A DNA stretch of 64,000 nucleotides from Agapanthus africanus (Eukaryota; Streptophyta; Magnoliopsida; Asparagales; Amaryllidaceae). The notes beneath the pieces were generated by a model. It saw nothing but the letters and a program-made list of their open reading frames with translations, had not been told where the DNA came from and did not search any database. The stretch is taken from the NCBI GenBank assembly GCA_030015575.1, contig CM057344.1, positions 594,526,410-594,590,409 on the forward strand, written 5' to 3'. Position numbers and translations under genes: made by a program. Shown here piece after piece: positions 35,601 to 46,141 of this stretch. Within the stretch, counting starts at the first letter, position 1. The number at the start of each line of letters is the position of its first letter.

Positions 35601-36200
35601 CCTGATCACTAAGCCATCTTTGTCCAACATCGACAGAGGCAAATGATGATTCGCTCTTGGCCATATCCCAGTTGTAGCGGTGCTGATGCCGAAACCGGTG
35701 TCTAATTCCAAGTTTGCAGCAAGAAGCTGACAAGCCACACATGTATACGAAATAGCCGAAATGATTGGGCAACTCGCAATAAAAAGCAACGAGTATAAAA
35801 AAAATATCGCCGAAATGATTGGGCACCATGAAAAATAGTCGAAATGATTGGGCAATCGTGACCTTCACGATATAAAAGCTGAAATGATAGAGTATCACGG
35901 AAAGAAATAAAAAAATGAATGAAATTTATGTCCTACAGGTGATATCATGTCAATCCCTGTATACAATACAGGGGTGCAAACAAAGAAGGAATCACACCCT
36001 TCCTCCCCAGGTTTCATCAGAAGAAGTAGCCAAATCCCAACGGTTAACAGATAGCCTTGAGATCATCTCAACATCAGCCTCATTACAACAAACACAACAT
36101 CAAGCAAAGTGGAACGGCGGCAACTCCCAGTTCCATGACTCGACAGTACACCAGTGACCGAGGGTCAAATCCCGACTCCGTGAAATGCGGATAAAGTCAA
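35601..36200 (+). repeat. T1 spacer with CGAAATGATTGGGCA repeats
   Basis: Three to four copies of GCCGAAATGATTGGGCA lie between 35750 and 35890, with T3 counterparts (inverted) at 63515-63690. The rest is low-similarity spacer with a short frame at 35915-36157 that I do not support as a gene. Confidence 0.65.
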
Positions 36201-36204
36201 CCCT

Positions 36205-36770
36205 TCCTGGTTACGCAGAGCATGGCAATGACCCCATGTGAAGTGTCCAGAGTGGAGCCTGGTCCTCGCCGAACACGGCAGTGAACCCGTGGGAAGCATC
36301 CAGAGCAAAATTCCTGGCTACGTGGAACACAGATTGTGTCACTTCTGACCCCGTGGAAAACGTCCAGAGCGGAGCCTGGTCTTCGCCGAACACGGCAGTG
36401 AACTTATGGGAAGCATCCAAAGAAAAATTCCTGGCTATGTGGAACGCGGATTATGTCACTTCTGACTCCGTGGAAAACGTCCAGAGCGGATCCTGGTCCT
36501 CGCAGAGTACGGTAATGACCCCGTGTGAAACATCCAGAGCGGAGCCTAGTCCTCGCCGAATATGACAGTGAACCCGTGGGAAGCATCTAGAGTAAAATTC
36601 CTTACTACGTGGAACGTGGATTATGTCACTTCTGACCCCGTGGAAAACGTCCAAAGTGGATCCTGGTCTTCGCAGAACACGGCAGTGAACCCGTGTGAAG
36701 CATCCAGAGCGGAGCCTGGTCCTCGCCGAACATGGCAGTGAACCCGTGGGAAGCATCCAGAGCAAACAAC
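36205..36770 (+). repeat. T1 minisatellite A (CCAGAGCGGAGCCTGG units)
   Basis: Units of about 53-58 bp containing GTGGGAAGCATCCAGAGC and GAGCCTGGTCCTCGC alternate with a longer variant carrying GTCACTTCTGACCCCGTGG. Several units fill the span and a partial unit recurs at 37480-37550. T3 has a longer array at 62281-63220. Peptides read from it on either strand are repeats, not proteins. Confidence 0.85.
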
Positions 36771-36774
36771 AGAC

Positions 36775-37475
36775 TGTGGAGTCCTTAAATCCACGGACTA
36801 TGATGTCCTTAACCTCGACCTTGATGTCTTAAAACTAACATCGGACTGTGAGGTCCTTAAACTCTCGGACTATGATGTCCTTAACCTCGACCGTGATGTC
36901 TTAAAACTAACAATGCACCGTAATGTCCTTAAACTAATTCTACCTTGGTTCAAGAGTACATCTCTTCACTCCTTTGATATTTGTTGTTGTAATTCTTCAA
37001 CGTCTTCAAAGAGGTGACGGGTCCCGACAACCACACATTTCACGGTTTGTGGGGTCCTTGAACCTATGGACTATGATGTCCTTAACCTCGACCGTGATGT
37101 CTTAAAACTAACATTGGACTGTGGAGTCCTTAAATCCATGGACTATGATGTCCTTAACCTCTACCGTAATGTCTTAAAACTAACATTGGGCTGTGGAGTC
37201 CTTAAATCCATGGACTATGATGTCCTTAACCTTGACCGTGACGTCTTAAAACTAACATTGGACTGTGGAGTCCTTAAATCCACGGACTATGATGTCCTTA
37301 ACCTCGACCGTGATGTCTTAAAACTAACATTGGACTATGAGGTCCCAAAACTCATGGACTATAATGTCCTTAACCTCGACCGTGATGTCTTAAAACTAAC
37401 GTCGGACTGTGGAATCCTTAAGTCCACGGACTATGATGTCCTTAACCTCGACCGCAATGTCTTTAAACTACGATA
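36775..37475 (+). repeat. T1 minisatellite B, 72-bp unit
   Basis: The unit start GGACTATGATGTCC recurs at 37068, 37140 and 37212, so the period is exactly 72 bp, made of three related 24-bp pieces ending in GTCCTTAA or GTCTTAAA. As 72 is a multiple of three, a frame stays open (24-residue peptide repeat with DYDVLNLDRDVLKL). The array is split by a 115-bp block at 36940-37055 and recurs at 45281-45610. Confidence 0.88.
36940..37055 (+). repeat. 115-bp block also found in the LTR-side copy
   Basis: This block (ACCTTGGTTCAAGAGTACAT... to ...ACGGTTTGTGGGGTCC) recurs at 45181-45295 and, inverted, in T3 at 53697-53811, each time next to minisatellite B. It looks like a copied unit of LTR-proximal sequence. 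Confidence 0.8.
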
Positions 37476-38006
37476 TCCTGGAAAACGTCCAGAGCGGAGC
37501 CTGGTCCTCGCAGAACGCGACAGTGAACCCGTGAGAAGTATCCAGAGCAACCCCTAACGCCGTGAAATGCGGATAAGGGCAACTTCACCCATCACTTGCG
37601 GGTCCTCATGACTCGTAAGGGAGTAAATTCTCTTGTGAGATCCTTCGACTTTCAAGAGAAAACAGGCACTTAGGAATCTTCACGATTCTTAAGAAGAAAC
37701 CACACTTACAGGATCCTCTCGACCGGTAGAGAGAAAATTCTTTATGAGACCCTCACGACTCATAAAGTTGAAAAGTCTTAGAAGGCAGACCTTAACCCTG
37801 AATCCTAAGCCATCGTTGTCCTGCAGAGAAATTGAGATAGACTATCCACAGAATACATTCAATAAAAAGGGAGACACCATGGTAAAGAAAAGTACGTCTT
37901 TTATTCACGAATCAGAATGAATACAGAGTACAATTCGTGGAAGAGCAAAAAATAATGTATTCAGGAGTATGCACAAAAGAAAAAAAAGAAGAAGATATAC
38001 AAGTCT
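37476..38006 (+). repeat. T1 spacer, mixed repeats and 3' flank of the antisense gene
   Basis: It contains a partial minisatellite A unit, about 35-bp repeats (37590-37765), and the 3' side of the antisense gene with A- and T-rich text that may hold its polyadenylation site. T3 holds the same order inverted at 61234-61680. No sense-strand gene is seen. Confidence 0.6.
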
Positions 38007-41000
38007 TCAGGTCGGCGTGTGATTTAGCAGCTGGGTCAGCTCATCCCTCTTTCGCTGGGCCACGCCTTCGTGATTCAGTATCGCCAGAAGACGGGCCTCC
38101 GCCTGAGCCTGCTGGGCCTGATACGAGGCAAGCCGGCCTTCGAGCTCTTTCTCGGTAGCTTTATGAGCCTCAACCCTTTCGTGAGTAAACACGGCGGCCT
38201 TGTCGATATCCACCACCTCCTTGATGGACTCTTGAAGCACTCGCCAGAGTTCATACGCTTTGTTGGCCTTGGCTGTAAGGTTGGCTTGGAGCCCATTCAA
38301 CGCTTTCGAAGCCAGCTCCCTTTCCGAGAATTTGCGACCGAGCCTCTTTTCGCACGACACGATGATCGCCGTGCACCGCTCAATCAGACCCCGCAAGCCC
38401 GCTTTCGCAGCCACAGCCTCCGAAGAAAGGCTGGTACACTCGAGCACGTGCAGACAAGCCTCCACCTGACGGCAAAACTCAACCCAGACTTGCACCACGG
38501 CCTCGCTATGATAGACAACAAGAAAGGCAAGAGAACCGTTAGCTTCAGCAGCAAACGCTTCGGCTGTGATTACACTGCCCGCACGAAGCTCCTCGATCAG
38601 GGATGACAGGGAGTCGATGCTTAATTTTGCCAGACGGTCTGAGGCTCGCAAAGCATAAGGGCCGGGTGGCATGGCGATGCGCGACTCCAGCGCTGTGAGA
38701 ACTGGCAGGGCTGTTCAGATTTATAAAAGATCAGTGAAACTTTTAAGCAAAAGAACAAGTGGGATAATATTGAGACTTCACTTACCCACAGTCATGCAAG
38801 AAGGAGCTGAGGTTCCCTTGGCCCTTCGAGGACCTCAACCTCGTCGTCGGCCTCCAGAACTATAAAAGACATCAATGTCATTTTGCAAAATAACAACAAT
38901 GTTATAAAAAGATGATGAACAACACTAACCTTGTCCAGACGAAAGGACGGTGCGTTGAGGAGATATCGCCTGCGGAGCGGCCATCTCCAGCAGACGCTGA
39001 AAGGATTGCCGGGGGGACAAATCGGCAATAGAGGCTGCCAGTCCGCGCAGTTCTGAAAAGACAAAAGAGTTCAGATAACGGAAAGATTACTAGTTTAAAA
39101 TGTGGAAGGTTACCTTCGCCGCTCCTCCCATTCTTAGCTGGAGGGATAGCAGCTTCAACGGCCTCCGCCGCGACCTCGGGCACAATATCAGGGGCACGGG
39201 CTAGTGTAACGGCCTCTGAGGAAGGAGCAGCGGCAGCCATTGCGGGCTCTAACGAAGGGAGGATGGTCTCGACTATCTCCATCCCAGCCTCTGGGCCGCC
39301 CTCAGGAAGGTCCGTTGAGACGGCGACCACCAAGGGTGCCTCTCCTGAAGGAGCGAATGCTTCGGGAGCAAGAACCACCGTAGGAGGCTCTATCGCAAGA
39401 GGGACAGTGTCGTCAACCCCCTCCACATCGAGCAATGTTTCATTAGGGGTGTCAACAGGCTCTACCGTCAGTAAGCCCGTAGGAACCTCCCCCATCGTCG
39501 AACTCTCTGCACAATTCACACAAGAATAAGAATATATATATACAAGTGCAGGCAATATGAAGTATTACAAAGAAATACAGGAACATACCAATGCGTAAAG
39601 AAGCTTTCAATATGGCTTGTTCAAGCCGATGCTCCTTCTCTAGGAGGTGTACTCGCCGAGGTTCAAGGGTGGACTCATGGTCGCCAGTCCACAATGAAAG
39701 CGCACCCACAGTATCCTCCGAAGCAGCCTGCTTAAGGGCCCTTTTGCCCCATTCCTCCAAAGGGCCGCTGAACCGCCGCCGGATCCACGAAGGGTCTTCG
39801 TAAAAGATTATGACAGGATAAGGCTTCTTCGGAACCCTTACGTTTTGAGACTCATCTTTAGAACGTCTTATAGCCTCAGCCAATTGTGCGGCTTCCTCGG
39901 CAGCTGAACCCGGAAAAAGTAAGCCAGCATCCGACTCTTGCATGGCCAACGGTTTATCCTGAAGAATGAGCTCAGACTCTACTAAAGAGTCGAGCAGGTT
40001 GGTAGCCACCTTCGTCCGCCGCTTGGATCTAGAGTCGACCGCCGAAGACGACCGTTTCCTCCCCCGTGGAGCCTTGGCATGACGCCGACCCACCTCACCT
40101 TCAACACCCTCATTCCCAGCACCCTCGCTTGGCGGTGCTGCCGAGACGACATGGCCATTGTCGACGCGACCGGCGGTGGTACTGCTACTGGCGCCCTTTT
40201 ACCCCTTGACTGAGTTCAGGTATCCAGCGGCATACCAATTGTGGGGTAAGGTCCACCTCCAACTCCCCTGGAATGAGCACAACATTGGTGTCCCTCAGGG
40301 GAAAGCGGACCGGTGCATGCGGCCGTAGTGGAATTCCCGCGGCCTGAGCCGGAGCAGGAGCGCCATAGCCAATAAGCAACCTCTTCTCCTCAGCAATAAC
40401 TGGGTTGACCCGATGAAGATACCGGCCTGTAAAGGACCCCACGCATCGGGGAGTATGATCGGCTTCGGGGATCATGAAGTAAGAACCAGTGTTCAGCCTC
40501 ACGAAGTGATGAGCAGCATCATGAACAGCTGCGGGTGAAGGGACCGGTGCAACTGTAAAAGCCTTGAAGGGGACGCCTTGATCATATCCAAGCTGCCGGG
40601 CGAAGCGATACGGATTGTACCGCATAAAAAGAGCCGCACTGTTCTGACGGAATACCAGATAGCCCGGTCTGATCGCGTACAAGTGCGTGGGGCTTCAGAG
40701 AAGGCACCTCACCTTTCGACTGGTCGTGGAGTTGTTGAATCAGACCTGAAGCAGCAGATAGAACCCGATCAACAAATACCAGTCCGCCCGCGCTAGCATA
40801 AGGAGTAATCAAGACGCGAATAGCCTCGAACTGAGTCGGATCGGGAGCAGAAGCGTCCACCAGCCGCATAAGTCGTGGAAAAGTGTAGGCATCATAAAAT
40901 GCGGGTCTCTGATGCGCAGCAAAAGCCCCCAACACGTGCATCTCAATCCAAGATGTGAAGTAATGAAGGGAGAAGTTTACTACATCCACACCGGGAGTTG

Positions 41001-42189
41001 AGGTATTGGCCGCGGCGCCTAATCCATGATAGAGATGCGCTAGCGCTGGGATGCCTATGGCCAACCGTGTCCCCTCAGCGATACGATGAGCCGGATAGAT
41101 AACCGAAACTCTCATGAATCGGCGATGCATGGGGATGACGAACCAGCTAAGTCAGATGCTGATAAAACCCACAAAGAATGTCTCCTCGTCCATACCGGGA
41201 GCTCCAATCGATTCGAAAGATGCCGGTGACATAATGGGAATATAATACTGTGGTAAATCTGATTCCTTAGTCGGCCGCCTGTTCAAACCAAACCTAAAGG
41301 GGTCATTAATGTTTGCAAACTTTGGAGCCGTCTTCGACAGGACATCCTCGCGAAGGAAGCAAGCGATGAAACTCTTGAAAGTGACGCCCTGATCCTCTGA
41401 CTCAGTAAACAGTTTGTCAAAAATGCCCAGGGTCTTGATCAAACTTGGACGCTTGTGGCGGACGACATTCTCTGTAGACAGGCCGTCGAGTATTGCGGGC
41501 TCAGCTTCAAAGACATACTCGTCGGGAGGCAGCAGCTCTTCATAAAGTGTCCCCCTGATCGGCAGCCCCGAGATCTCGCGGAATTCTTCTAAGGAAATCG
41601 AAACTTCGCGGTCCCCTAGGAGGAAAGTGTTGGTGGGGAGATTCCACTGGTTCAGGAAGGCCTTAACCCACCAGTGAGGAGACGGGTAGTGGAAGAGGGA
41701 CACATAGATCGCCTGATAAAGCCCAACCTTCTGCAGTCGCGCACGGTGGGCGGATAAGATGTAGCGAGCCCAAAGAAGGTAGCCCGTGGGGTGTCGAGGG
41801 ATAAGCCCTATCTTATATATCTGCCCCCATGGCTGGGCCTCACCCTGGCAAATGCGGCGTCCCAGAATGTCTATGGCCGAGATCGGATGGTTCGGGATAC
41901 CAGTCGTCGAAGGCTTAAGTCGTCCCATCGGAGTCCAATTAGGCATCTCTACAGCAAAGACTGTCCCTGGAGGATCCATCGGCAGGAACAGAAAGGTAGG
42001 CTCCGTCGGCACTTCGCAAAGAAAACTCCGGCGACCCCGGATGATATGACTATACCAGGTCCCCCACAGAAGCAAATTAGTGTGATTCCGGTCATGAGCC
42101 CTGATCATTGCCATCAGCTCCTCGTCAGATGGCGATTGGGGAAAAGCGGCTTCCGAGTGGGTGAAAGGGAAATACGGAACGGAAGTCAT
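38007..42189 (-). pseudogene. T1 antisense gene (putative gypsy-type transposon protein), five exons
   Basis: Read on the minus strand from ATG at 42189 to a stop at 38007. The N-terminal half resembles the 'putative gypsy type transposon' or plant-mobile-domain-like family, with HWWVKAFLNQWNL and EFREISGLPIRG near 41.57-41.68 kb. A basic stretch (RGRKR, SKRRTK near 40.0 kb) could be a nuclear signal. An Ala/Pro-rich acidic region follows, and a long helical, probably coiled-coil C-terminus (38.0-38.7 kb). Four GT-AG introns lie at 39507-39588, 39053-39113, 38860-38929 and 38711-38785. The copy has a few interruptions. Antisense genes between pol and 3' LTR are known in Tat elements; their function is not established. 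It faces pol convergently. Confidence 0.8.
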
Positions 42190-42285
42190 TGTACCTGAAA
42201 TAAAGTAAGGAGAAATTGTTAAAAGCGAAGCCAACAGTGTATATATATATGCTTATAAATATATATATATATATATAAAGATAGC
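42190..42285 (-). promoter_or_regulatory. Likely core promoter and leader acceptor of the T1 antisense gene
   Basis: On the minus strand a long alternating TA run (42240-42280) lies 50-90 bases before the ATG. A TTTATTTCAG acceptor-like site ends six bases before it, at 42195. T3 keeps both (56951-56986 and 57021-57030). A TATA element and a 5' leader intron are the natural readings, but no transcript data are available. Confidence 0.45.
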
Positions 42286-43152
42286 GAAAGAAAGCGACAG
42301 CGGATTCATTTTATGGGACCATTGGTTACAGAATACATGGGTCCCACAAAATCAAGATGACGGCTTGCTAATAATGATGCCAAGCAATTATAATGAGACA
42401 AAAGGAAGATTCTCATTAAATAAGCAGTGGATTTCAAATGACCCTACACATTCCCCTAAAAAAAAATTCGTCTTGGACTCTGTGATAGATCAAACAGAAT
42501 CAAGGGAATTAAATTCCCAGAAATAGACATTGCAAACTTCTTCTTCTTGGATGTGAAAAAGACAACTCAGGGCAAGAAAACCCCAAGAAGTTTTCTGGGA
42601 AGAACTGAGTTCTTCATAGGAATTAAATTCCTTGTTAAAAAAAGGGGAATTAAATTCCCAGAAACGTTCTTCAGAGCCAAAGCTCTTTGAAGATGGAATT
42701 AAATTCCATGGAAAAGACAACCGCCACCATTAGCCCCCTGAAGATCAGAGAAACCCTAAAGGGTCTGTTGATTAAAGATTGAATGGTTTTCTCTTTATTT
42801 TAAAGAACTTAAAGATGGGTTCTTATTAAAAGGGAAAAACCCTTGATCTGAATTTAAAATCCCGTGGTGATTTCTGTGAAAGTTCTTCATTCATTCAAGA
42901 TCATTACCTGAAGAAAAGGAAATCCTTCAACAGAGTTAAACTCTGGAAAATTTGCAAGACAGAGAACTAAGATCTGAGGAACGAGAATTAAATTCTCAAA
43001 AGAAAAGTTAGCCAAAGGAGGAAGATGAAAGAGTGAAGGCGCTTCTGAAGAGACCCCTGCATTTATAGGATGTGATGGAAACGCTTCATCTTCCCAATTC
43101 CCTAGATGGATCCAACAGTCACAAAAGTTACAGCGTTGCACTCACATGCAGA

Positions 43153-43549
43153 CACGTGAGAGCAATACTGTGGGGGTATTTGTTTCCTGATTAAAAAAAT
43201 CAGGAATTACCTCAATGAGGTATCACGTGTTCACACGTGACCAATGGTCACGTGATGACACGTGATGGTTAAAATCTCACTAAACAGAAACGAAAAACAA
43301 AAGGCTGAAAGATGACTCAATTTAGGGTCACGTGCTCACACGTGACCAAGGGTGACGTGCCAGCACGTGACAGGCTTTGAAAGCCTTGCAGCTTAATAGA
43401 ATTTAATTCTAAAAATCAGAAAATACCTCAACGAGGTGTCACGTGCTCACACGTGACCAATGGTCACGTGTTGACACGTGATGGTTAAAATAGCAACATA
43501 AACAAGCGGCTGTTAAAGGGCTCAATTGGGGGTCACGTGCTCACACGTG
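43153..43549. promoter_or_regulatory. G-box array 1 (14 CACGTG sites)
   Basis: CACGTG starts at 43153, 43224, 43234, 43249, 43259, 43329, 43339, 43364, 43440, 43450, 43465, 43475, 43534 and 43544, plus a GACGTG at 43354. Within quadruplets the spacing is 10, 15, 10 bases, symmetric about CCAATGG or a close form. CACGTG is the G-box bound by plant bZIP and bHLH factors. Regulatory use here is inference from motif and spacing. Confidence 0.7.
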
Positions 43550-44579
43550 ACTTCGAAAACCTTATAGTTTAATAGAATTAAAATTCTAAATTTCTCTAAA
43601 AACTTTCCAAATGGGAAAGGATTAAGGAGAACCGTTGGATTAAAAATCTAGGGGTGATTAAATATCACCAATATATGGAAAAAACTTAGACAAGGAAAGA
43701 TTTCCCTAAATCTCACCAGAAATAACAAACAGAATATCTTTGGATTAAAAATCCAACGGTGAATAAAATTCACTTAATAATCTAAAGGCTCATGTTAATT
43801 ATGAAGACAAACAAAATCTTTCAATGAAAGATTTGCTAAACAAATTGATTCTTTTCCTCCTCCTATAAATAGGAGCCAAGAGAAGAGAAGGGGAGATAGA
43901 GAGTTTGGAGATAGAGTTTTGGAATCTTGAAATTTCAGAGATAAAAGAAAAGAGAATTTAATTCTCTAAAAAGAAAAACCCTAGGTGAGAAAGGAAAGGG
44001 GATCAAAACTTCAAACAGAGAATTTAATTCTCAAATCTAAGAGTTTAACTCTTCTGCACAAAAGAATTTAGTTCTTCCTCTGGTTGAAGATCTGCAAAGA
44101 GCACATCTCCCCATAAGTTGAGAATTTAATTCTCATCGGGTTGAGATCCTGCCATGCAGATCCAAAACTTAGAGGGGGAATTGAGTTTAGAGAATTTAAT
44201 TCTCCCAAAACAAAATTAGGGTTTAACCCTATATGAGAATTTAATTCTCCCAAACTCACAGGAATTTAATTCCTTCAAGATGAAATTAGGGTTTAACCCT
44301 ATATGAGAATTCAATTCTCCTAAAACTCTAGGAATTTAATTCCTTCAAGATGAACAGGACTAGGGTTTAACCCTAATTGAGAACTTAACTCTCTTAAATT
44401 CACAGGAATTTAATTCCTCTTAAAATGAAATTAGGGTTTCACCCTTTATAAGAATTTAATTCTTCTACATACATGGGAATTTAATTCCTATAAAAAGAAA
44501 TTAGGGTTTTAACCCTACAGAGAATTTAATTCTCAAAATAAAATAAGGAGACTTAAAAGATCTCTGTAAAGACTAGGGT

Positions 44580-44886
44580 CACGTGTCCCCACGTGACCCC
44601 TGAAAAGATCCCTACAAATGAGAAAGAATTAGCCCTGAGGCAGTGCCTCACGTGCTCCACGTGACCCTTATTATATCGGAACAAAAGCAAAGTCAAAATA
44701 TGACTTGGGCAATCTCACGTGTTACCACGTGACCCCTAATGAATATCCTAATAAATCAGGGCATGAACACCCATCACGTGCCCACACGTGATGGCTGTGA
44801 GAATTAAAGGTGTTAAACACCTATCTGCAGAACAAAATGAAGGGTATCTGGCCCTACCTTTTGATGCCATCACGTGCTCCCACGTG
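44580..44886. promoter_or_regulatory. G-box array 2 (10 CACGTG sites in five pairs)
   Basis: Pairs start at 44580/44590, 44649/44658, 44716/44726, 44775/44785 and 44871/44881. Four pairs are 10 bases apart and one is 9. The pairs alternate with TTTAA palindromes. T3 has a more eroded counterpart at 54310-54640, where many sites read CATGTG or TACGTG-like forms. Confidence 0.7.
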
Positions 44887-45180
44887 ATCCCTCCCTCTTT
44901 TAATGTTTAACACTAATCTGACAATTTTGTTGCCAGTGTTTAACACTGTTGTTCTTTAGTGTTTAACACTAGCTTTAGCTTAATTGGCTAATTTTATAGA
45001 GGCAAAGCCTCCCCTTCAATTGAATATGTCTAATGGACCAACAGAGGGCCAATACTTCAAACTTAATTGGACTTAGCCCAAGTTGGCCATAAGTCCTCAA
45101 TTTAGACTCAACTGAGCTAATGTGCTCATAATTTAATTAATTGGTCTTAGTTCCAAACTGGGCTATAGATAATTTAATCC

Positions 45181-45610
45181 ACCTTGGTTCAAGGGTACAT
45201 CTCTTCACTCCTTTGATATTTTTCGTTGTAATTCCTTAACGTCTTCAAAGAGGTGATGGATCCCGACAACCATATATTTCATGGACTGTGGGGTCCTTAA
45301 ACTTATGGACTATGATGTCCTTAACCTCGACCGTGACATCTTAAAACTAACATTGGACCGTGGGGTCCTTAAACTCATGGACTATGATGTCCTTAATCTC
45401 GACCGTGATGTCTTAAAACTAACATTGGACTGTGAGGTCCTTAAACTCATGGACTATGATGTCCTTAACCTCGACCGTGACGTCTTAAAACTAACATTGG
45501 ACTATGGAGTCTTTAAATCCACGGATTATGATGTCCTAACCTCGACCGCGATGTTTTTAAACTAACATTGGACCGCAATGTCTTTAAACTAATTATCGAC
45601 CGCAATGTCA
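45181..45610 (+). repeat. 115-bp block plus minisatellite B, LTR-proximal copy
   Basis: The 115-bp block (45181-45295) runs into 72-bp units starting GGACTATGATGTCC at 45307 and 45379, ending near 45610. The in-frame 24-residue repeat continues through it. T3 holds the same order inverted at 53260-53811. Confidence 0.85.
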
Positions 45611-46141
45611 CTAAACTAAGCAATAGAGCCCAATTGCTCTCTTGCCGGATCTAAACGATCTCGTTAAGTTGATCTTAGTCTAGAATTAGACTAACGTGTC
45701 CTTAACAAACGTTTAAGTTGATCTTAGCCTCAAATAAGGCTAAAGTATCCTTAAACACAACCCCCCCAAACCCAAATCTAAGAAAGATACGGATTTGGAC
45801 TAGTCCACGCCCTACGGGCGACAGCATAACTTAGTATTCGTATACAATCCACGGGCAACCAAACACAAAACAAACACCTACGACACGAAGTGACCATCTG
45901 GAGAAGGAGAAAGTTGTTACTGCGATGCGGTAGCGTAATTAACTGCAGGGGCTTGTGCCTGCAGGGAAGAGCGTCCCCACAATAAAAAAAAAACTCCTCA
46001 AACGAGGGGAATCTGACGAAGTCTGCTATATCGGCATAAATCAACTTGGTATCTTTGGAGAGGTGGACGGATAGCACCAATTAGCATCTGCCCCTAGATT
46101 CAGGCAAGACGTCCAGTCTTTCCGACTTCCGACGGTGAACA
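45611..46141 (+). repeat. T1 3' LTR, 3' portion
   Basis: The last 231 bases match the 5' LTR end and finish GGTGAACA at 46141. The 5' limit of this LTR cannot be placed: both copies in the window (T1 and T3) include the same internal sequence leading into it, and the T1 5' LTR is cut by the Tekay-like insertion. The LTR may extend back into the palindrome field. Confidence 0.75.

Larger units (their letters stand above)
42286..45180. repeat. T1 field of short palindromes (TTTAA-centred) and G-boxes
   Basis: This AT-rich stretch has no gene. It is filled with short perfect palindromes sharing a TTTAA or TTAAA core: GAGAATTTAATTCTC at 44120, GGAATTTAATTCC, AGGGTTTAACCCT, AGTGTTTAACACT near 44937, GGAATTAAATTCC near 42630, and many more. 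Two clusters of CACGTG lie within it. T3 has the mirrored field at 53990-56760. It lies upstream of the antisense gene and may be partly inside the 3' LTR. Confidence 0.8.
4208..46141 (+). mobile_element. T1: giant Tat-lineage Ty3/gypsy element, interrupted by C1 and C2
   Basis: T1 runs 5' LTR end, PBS, gag, protease, RT, RNase H, a second RNase H, integrase, a long spacer with minisatellites, an antisense intron-containing gene, and the 3' LTR. That order, the dual RNase H and the antisense gene are marks of the Tat lineage (Ogre/Retand/Grande group). The LTR ends match: GTGAACA at 4470 and again at 46141. Without the two Copia insertions and the Tekay-like piece the visible element is about 21 kb. 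Coding parts are broken, with on the order of ten interruptions. The right end abuts the 3' spacer of T2, in opposite orientation. Confidence 0.85.

Noticed and set aside
37066-37557. 163-codon frame with a 24-residue repeat
   Set aside because: Entirely minisatellite B; kept as a repeat and not called as a gene.
38070-38606. 178-codon plus-strand frame over the last exon of the T1 antisense gene
   Set aside because: Shadow of the minus-strand exon, whose T3 counterpart is conserved in the antisense frame.
42490-43141. Short minus-strand frames rich in Phe, Ser and Asn in the palindrome field
   Set aside because: Reading of GAATTTAATTC-type palindromes gives EFNS-like peptides on either strand. 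T3 counterparts are shared repeats, not a protein.
43153-43549. CRISPR-like array of spaced repeats
   Set aside because: The repeated hexamers are 10-15 bases apart without unique spacers, in a plant retroelement.
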